From contig NW_026515534.1 in assembly GCF_014898815.1 (NCBI RefSeq), forward strand, positions 248,001-312,000: DNA of 64,000 nucleotides. Direction: 5' to 3'. Below are positions 57,915 to 64,000 of this stretch, one piece after another. Below the pieces are notes generated by a model. That model was not told where the DNA came from and made no database searches. It saw nothing but the letters and a program-made list of their open reading frames with translations. The DNA is from Panonychus citri. Taxonomy: Eukaryota; Arthropoda; Arachnida; Trombidiformes; Tetranychidae. The number at the start of each line of letters is the position of its first letter. Position 1 is the first letter of the stretch. A program made the translations under genes and the position numbers.

Positions 57915-60686
57915 CTAACCATAACGTTCCGACCTTAACTAACATGGAAGGTTCGTCTTTAGACAGTATGGCATTAGTTAAACTCAACTTGGAAACTCCG
58001 TATCGTGAACCAATAAGCACTTACAGTGTCTTACTCGATTCTGGTGCTACTTCTTCATGTATTGACTATGCTACAGCAGTAAAACTTGGTGTTACTATCG
58101 TTTCTTTTGAAAGTACCTTAAAAGGAATCAGTGCATCACTCCAATCCGTTGGTTTCTCATATGCTGCTCTAGGACATCCCGATATTTATGATTGCCGAGT
58201 AATCAAGTTTCACGTAGTGAAAGACTTTGATCCAATTTTCCTTCTTGGAAACACATTCATCCATCTCTACTACATGTCAATAGATTCTGATGGTGAAAAA
58301 ATTAACTGCAGTGTAAGAGACACACCTAATGGTAAAGCACTTCCAGCCGAATTTAATTTCCGATTCTGTACAAAACCAGAAACACAACGAATTCTAAATG
58401 GTGCTCGTCAATACAAAATGGACAAATCTGAAATTGCAGATGAACTACCCCTATTGGAACACACAATGGAACAAGACAAGAAAAAAGAATTCAAAATAAT
58501 GAATCATGGTCAAAATATCTTCCTTGCAAGAACCAACGAACCATTGATTGACAACTTCGAAAATCTTGTTCAAGATGAAGTTTCGTTTGTCGAAAGACTA
58601 AATCAAAGAATCAATCCAGAATTGTCGCCTCAACAAAAGAAAGAACTAATTGAAATTTGCAGTGCCTTTAAGCAAGTTTTCAGTAAAGATCGAAGAGATC
58701 TCGGTTTTGTTTCTAAAGAAATCTGTCCAGTTGAGATAGATATTGGTAATAATCTCATCCCGTACCAAAACCGTACCCTTGCAACAATGAGAAAAGGTTT
58801 ATGTTTAAAAAAGCTATCGATGAACTAATTGCAGCCGATATTATCGAGCCATCGAATGCTCCTGGTGGATCACCAGCAATATTGGTACCACGTTCTGATG
58901 GAACACCTCGACTTGTAATCGATTTTCGACTCCTGAATCGCATAACGAATGTTGCTTCGCAACCGATGCCTCGAATTGACGATTGCTTTGAAACAGTCAG
59001 AGGAGGAAAGTTCTTTAACCTGTTCGACTTATGTCAGGGTTATCACCAAATAGAACTACCTAAAGGCGAAAGAGAAAAGACAGTGTTTGTCACCCCCGAT
59101 GCAAAATATCACTACAAAAGACTCCCCATGGGACTATCTGGAGCCCCATTCATATTTCAAGGTTTCATCAACAAGGTACTTGAAGGTTTACAGTTCACCC
59201 AATGCCTTGGATACTTTGATGACGTTCCTGTGATAGGACGAACATGGCAAGAGCTCATGGAAATGACTAAAGTCGTACTCGAACGATTCAAAAAATACAA
59301 CTTAAAAGTACGATTAGAAAATGTAAGTTTGGTTACTCCGAAATCAAATTACTTGGTCACATTGTCAATGGAACTGGAATCAAACCAGACCCGAAAAAAG
59401 TTGACGCTCTAAAGAAACTGCCATATCCAAAGACAATTAAACAATTGCAAAGTATACTAGGTTGCTATAACTACTTTTCCCGATATATTCCAAATTTTTC
59501 TCAGCTAACTGCCCCGTTATACAGATTAATCTCTAAAGAGAGAAGATTCGCAATGTTACCAGCAGATAAAAAAGCCCTAGATACACTCAAAGATTCACTC
59601 ATCTCAACAACCCTATTGGTACACTTTGATCCGAACATGAGAAGAAAAATTTCAGTCGATGCTTCCGACATCGCCGTAGGAGGAATCCTACTACAAGAAG
59701 ATAAAGATTCTCCTGAATACTCTAAAGATACACCAATTGAAAGCATTAAACATTGGCTTCCGTTATCTTTCTTTTCGCAAAAGCTCCAAAAACATCAAGT
59801 GAATTACTCCGTCTCTCAGAAAGAGTTATTGGCTATAACCGTAGGAGTAGAAAAATTTCGACACTACCTCGAATACGAAGAATTCCTTATCGAGACCGAT
59901 CATCACGCTCTATGCTCAATCAACAAAGTCGAATTCAAAAATGCTCGATTGAGAAGATGGCAATTAATGCTTGGAATGCTCAAGTTCAAAGTTATCTATA
60001 GAGAAGGTAAAGCTCATGCACCCGATTGCCTCTCACGATATCAAACAGAATGGGAAGAAAAAGATATTATCGACCCAGAAGAAGAATTCATGGACAAAAT
60101 TTACATGAGTTTCGAACCATTGAAAGAACAACAAAGCCACGAAATTGGACTGAATGTGATCAACTTTGTCCTTGATAATCCATCTTTAGATATTGCTGAA
60201 CCCCCAAAGTTCATTTATCTTCAAAAAGAATCTAACCTTTGGAAGGAAAAGATAATTGAATTTCAATCTAAAGATAATGAGTGTCAAGAAATTGGTAAAG
60301 CAATAAAAGAAAAAGACAAAAAGATTTGCCAACGATATGTCATAAAAAATGAAATGATTTATCGCAAAGGAAAGTTCGAAAATTTGCCGCCTCGAATAAT
60401 CATCAATGGTGAAATCCTAAAGGAAATATTCCAAGAGGAACATTCATCACCAACTGGAGGTCATTTCGGACCAGAAAAAACGTATCTGATTATCTCACCA
60501 AGATATTATATGAAATATCTGTACGATGAAATTAAAAGTCTATGTGACAATTGTGCTACATGTGCTAAAGCAAAACCCGCTCCATTCATATTCGCTAAAG
60601 CAAGTACCAAACCGATCCCTAAAAGGAATTTCGAACGACTCGAATTGGACGTTCAAGGTCCCATCATCATTAACAATGTAAAGAAA
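57915..60686 (+). pseudogene. pol: Element 2 Pol, first part: protease, RT, RNase H, integrase N-terminus
   Basis: Protease (LLDSGAT near 58029-58049; Ser replaces Thr in the active-site triplet, a common variant) continues in one frame into the RT N-terminus up to about 58790. RT then moves to the frame of 58801-59412, with LPMGLSGAPF and YFDD near 59212-59223. A third frame from about 59330 carries the RT connection, RNase H (VDAS near 59656) and the integrase HHCC zinc region (HSSPTGGHF..., C-x2-C near 60541-60560), ending at the first catalytic Asp region (LELDVQG). Two single-base-type frame changes therefore lie inside RT. In this copy protease and RT share a frame, in contrast to element 1. 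The MITE at 60689 ends the frame and its insertion itself creates a TAA. Confidence 0.8.
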
Positions 60687-60688
60687 TA

Positions 60689-61312
60689 AAGCTCCGAGCA
60701 AAAGTATTGGGAAAAGTTTCTAAATTACATTTTTAATTGTTCTAAATTAACAATATTAGTGTAGAAATTGAATCTATGAGGAATCGAAAGCTCACTATTT
60801 GATTATGTGTTAATAGAGTTTTAGTGAAGTTGAATTTATTTTTCCGTGAGTTACAGGCCATTTACTTCGGTAAATTCGAAAATTAAAAGGCCGATTAGAA
60901 ACGACTCAAATTTTCGGGCTATGAATGTGATCTGAGTTACAAAAATATGATAATGAAAATCTATATACCTGAAAATATAGTCTGTCATGTTTTTATCGAA
61001 ATTGAACCATAGGTTAAAGTTTAATACGCAAAAGTTTCAGAAATTTTCTCAAAACTATTGTGAAAATTTGAAAAAACTTGAAAAAATTCCCATTCATTAA
61101 CATGCAAAAAATTTGAGTCTTTTTTTAACAGCACTTCGAGACGCATTCAATCACGAATTTAAGACCTGAGACTTTTAGTTGATTATTGAAAAGGAATTAA
61201 TTATGTAGGCTAATTAATACTGATTCGATTGATGTGTTTTAAAGAAATTTAGCCTTGTTCATTCTTGAACGACTTTTGTTCAACTGATTCCCAATACTTG
61301 TGCTCGGAGCTT
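60689..61312. mobile_element. Tc1/mariner-like MITE inserted in integrase of element 2
   Basis: 624 bases with 25 bp terminal inverted repeats beginning AAGCTCCGAGCA (one mismatch at position 13), flanked by TA on both sides (60687-60688 and 61313-61314). No transposase open frame. Removing it conceptually leaves one TA and reconnects the two halves of integrase without loss of codons at the junction. This shows the exact insertion point and that the element was already in place. TA duplication and TIR structure fit Tc1/mariner-derived MITEs. Confidence 0.92.
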
Positions 61313-64000
61313 TACATTCTTGTTATGGTTGACACTTTCCCGTTATGTTCATGCCAAAATCTACCGTAACCAAAAAGCCTCTACGGTTATCGATTTCCTC
61401 GATAGATTTTTCAACATCTATGGACATCCAAAAGTGATCCAAACTGATCAAGGTACGAACTTCATGAGTGAAGAGTTAGCTCAATACTTTACCCTATTAG
61501 GAATTAAACATGAGAATTCAAACTCATATCATCCTCAGTCTCAGGGAATAGTTGAGAGAGCTAATAAGACAATTGCTGAAAGGTTAAGAACATTAACTAT
61601 TGAAATAGGAATTAAAAACTTAGACAAAAGTTTAGAAAAATCTCTTTTTGCAATCAATACAGCCACACACAAAATCACTAGATTTCCGCCTCATTTTCTT
61701 GTCTATGGACAAATGCCTAGAAGAAAGTTAGATAATCATTTAGATATTTATCATGAGATACCATTTACTCAAGCTCAAGCGCTTAAGATAGCTCACGCTC
61801 GCTTAAAAGCACAACAATATTATTATATCAATAGATCAAAATCGCTTTTCAAAGCTCCACCTTATCAAATAGGCGATTTCATTTGGTTAGCAGAAAGATC
61901 TGTCAATGACGAAGTAGGAAGAAAGTTTACTCCAAAATTCTATGGACCATTCATGGTTTATGCTATGAAGAAAGGTTCTCTTCTTTTACTTGATCCTGTT
62001 AGCCCAGAATTTGAACTTTTCAGTACTAATGTAATGAATACGAAAGCCTTTAAAGGACAGTTAACTGAACAAATGAAAAGTTTACAAGAAAAATTTTTCA
62101 ATACAAATTCAATTGAATGGCTAGAGCCAGAAAACCCAGAAATAGATTTAAGTCTAATTAATCACCAAGATCAAGAAACTAATCAAATGAATGAAACCTT
62201 ATCTAAAGATAATCAACAATCTATTGACCAAAATGATAATTTAAATCTTGAAAACGATGAAACAAATAACTTTGAAGTTGAAAACTTAACTCACTCTAAT
62301 GATAGTTACGACCAAGATCAAGTTCAAGATCAATTGGTAAACCCAATTCAAGATGAAAATCAACCACCAGAACAAACAATTAAAAAACCAAAACAAAGAT
62401 TAAGTGCTGACAAATTGATCATCTCAAACAAAGATCAAATTTTATCTAAAGATAATTATCCTTTAACAAGATCTAAATTGAAACAAATTAATCAAGCAAA
62501 TGAACGACAAAGTTACATCATTTATTGCCTTGGTATTAACCCAAAGAAAAATTTCCCACAACAAGACAATCAAAAGTCTATTGACATTAAGTGTTTTCTA
62601 AAGAAAGAGTCAACATCAAATTTTAATCTTTGTGGTCAACAATCAAAATCAAATCTTCATCCTTTTAATCTGTTCATCAAAAAGCTTTTAATTAAAGTGA
62701 TTAGTGCTCAAGTTTCCGCTACAATTTTCACAGCGCTAATGGAGAAAATATCTAAAGATATAAAAACAAACGCTCAAGATGGTCAAGATCACACTTCGAC
62801 TTCCGTTGTTATTGAAAGCGTTTCCCCTAATGGTAATCAAATCACCTCATCACAACTTCCATCTTTAGATACAGTACCTTTCCCAGTTCATCCAGAAGAT
62901 TGCCCCAGTTATATTCAACGAATTTCTAAAAGTGACACTGACAGTGATTTACCCTCATCAGAAAATCAAAACGATTCAGTTACCCCTTGTGATCTCACTT
63001 CAAATTCATCACAAAATTCATCTTCATCAGTGAACCCAAGTTCTAGTTCTGAATCAGAAGTTTTCTTAAGTGAATCGTCCACCTCGTCTAAAGACAATCT
63101 ATTGATAAAATTCAGTGAACTTGAAAGTGATTCTGAAAATAAAAGTGTTTACTTCACTTCTGTTTCTAAACCTCAGAAACAAATCTTCAATTTTGATCTC
63201 TACGATAAACCAAATCCTCTAAAGAGACACCGAGTTCAACCTTATTGTGAACCAAAAAGATCAAAATTTTCATCAACTTCATCAGATTCGAGCATTTTAA
63301 AGCCAATTAAAATTCATCATCTCCCAAGTTTTGACTGTCCATCAACATCTACTGGTATCATAACCCCGCGTTATAAAGCTACTTTAGTAAACGACATTGA
63401 ACAATCAATTGATACCTTTAGGCAAATCAAGTTAAACATTGAAAAGTCTAGAGACATGTCATCAGAAAGTGATAAAATTCAGTCAAAACCCGAGGATGCT
63501 CATCATCATGAAAATGTAACCCAAGAGGTCAAGAAGAATTACCTTGGACCTGATGATTACGTTTGGGAACGTAATGTTTATCCCGCTCCGAATCCTGTTC
63601 AGCCTTTACCTGACTATGTTTCTAAAGAAAAGTTTTTCGAAGTGAAAGTTTCAGTTCAATCTTTGGCTCAAGAACTTAAAAATAAACAAGTCAAGTACAT
63701 CAATCTAATGAGAGAAAAAATCTACCATAATCTCATTGCTGATCCAATTGTTCATCAACTCGATATGGACAAATTACCTAAAGGATTACCTTTAAGCAAA
63801 GTCATTTTAGATGATATTTATGTGATCCTAAAGGAAATCAAATGTTGTTTTTGCGAACACATTGTCATCGATCCAATGAAATGTACTTCCTGTAATCAAT
63901 TGTACTGTTTTAAATGTTATCAATGGTTAGCCAAATTGATAATTGAACTAAAGTTCACCCCAGCAACATCATCTCACCAATTCATTTGTATCATCGGCTC
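61313..64000 (+). pseudogene. pol: Element 2 Pol, second part: integrase core, linker, RING-like finger (open to window edge)
   Basis: After the MITE a frame change occurs near 61338. From 61341 the frame is open for 886 codons to the window edge. It holds the remaining integrase residues (IQTDQGTNF Asp near 61444, GIVERANKT Glu), the GPF-like segment near 61948, then about 600 residues of Asn/Gln/Ser-rich linker with SKDN repeats. From about 63590 comes a block that aligns with element 1 (LPDYVSKEKF; MREKIYHNL; KLPKG), leading into a RING-like finger at about 63843-63917 with spacing C-x2-C-x12-C-x-Q-x2-C-x2-C. The His of element 1 is Gln here. The uninterrupted frame over the linker suggests this part was under coding constraint until recently. 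What follows lies outside the window. Confidence 0.75.

Larger units (their letters stand above)
55854..64000 (+). mobile_element. Element 2: degenerate relative of element 1, Ty3/gypsy, runs out of the window
   Basis: Order on the plus strand: 5' LTR end, primer-binding site, gag, protease, RT, RNase H, integrase split by a MITE, long linker, RING-like finger, window edge. Its primer-binding site is the same as in element 1, and its Pol is homologous throughout, including the post-integrase extension. Four to five small frame changes plus the MITE make this copy non-functional as written. The 3' LTR lies beyond 64000, so divergence of its LTRs and the left boundary cannot be fixed. The start given is only the TATA word upstream of the LTR end. 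Confidence 0.85.

Noticed and set aside
1..64000. CRISPR arrays, bacterial operons, tRNA or rRNA genes
   Set aside because: No regularly spaced repeats, no cloverleaf candidates and no rRNA-like sequence were seen; gene structure is eukaryotic throughout.

Overview
The window looks like AT-rich nuclear DNA of an arthropod, most likely a mite of the spider-mite type. The evidence is short GT-AG introns, poly(A) signals and TATA boxes, tandem pairs of divergent DEG/ENaC channels and SLC46 transporters, a gustatory-receptor-like gene, a full-length ABCC transporter, a receptor guanylyl cyclase, and Ty3/gypsy and small terminal-inverted-repeat elements. The species assignment is inference from gene content, not from a diagnostic locus.

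Layout. 1-8630 (minus): 5' part of a secreted Gln/Ser-rich low-complexity protein. Its signal peptide is split by a 4.66 kb intron and its coding exon carries two frame breaks. 8631-10486: AT-rich spacer. 10487-22769 (minus): a complete 12.3 kb Ty3/gypsy element (element 1) with 1.2 kb LTRs about 99% alike by eye, TG...CA ends and a CTAC target duplication. 22770-27561: mostly empty. 27562-29021 (minus): three-exon gustatory-receptor-like gene. 30248-33120 (minus): two DEG/ENaC paralogues. 33908-41734 (plus): an 18-exon receptor guanylyl cyclase of 1143 residues, every splice phase of which closes. 42506-47617 (plus): two tandem three-exon SLC46-type transporters. A 719 bp MITE starts 3 bp after the stop codon of the second. 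49634-55412 (minus): an eight-exon, 1505-residue ABCC (MRP-type) transporter. From about 55.9 kb to the window end (plus): a second, diverged and broken relative of element 1 (element 2), with a 624 bp TA-flanked MITE inside its integrase.

The most unusual content is the architecture of the two retroelements. In both, the pol reading frame does not stop after integrase. It continues through about 600-700 residues of low-complexity linker into a conserved module with a RING-like zinc finger. In element 1 a TRAF/SIAH-like zinc finger follows. A single in-frame UAG then leads straight into a further 272-codon open frame that resembles the REXO/ISG20 exonuclease fold but has lost most catalytic positions. 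Two diverged elements sharing the post-integrase zinc-finger module means it is a retained part of this lineage.

The host genes are independent units, not an operon. The DEG/ENaC pair and the guanylyl cyclase are divergent neighbours; both transporter types may relate to uptake and xenobiotic export. The nearly identical second exons of the otherwise diverged SLC46 pair point to exon-restricted gene conversion.
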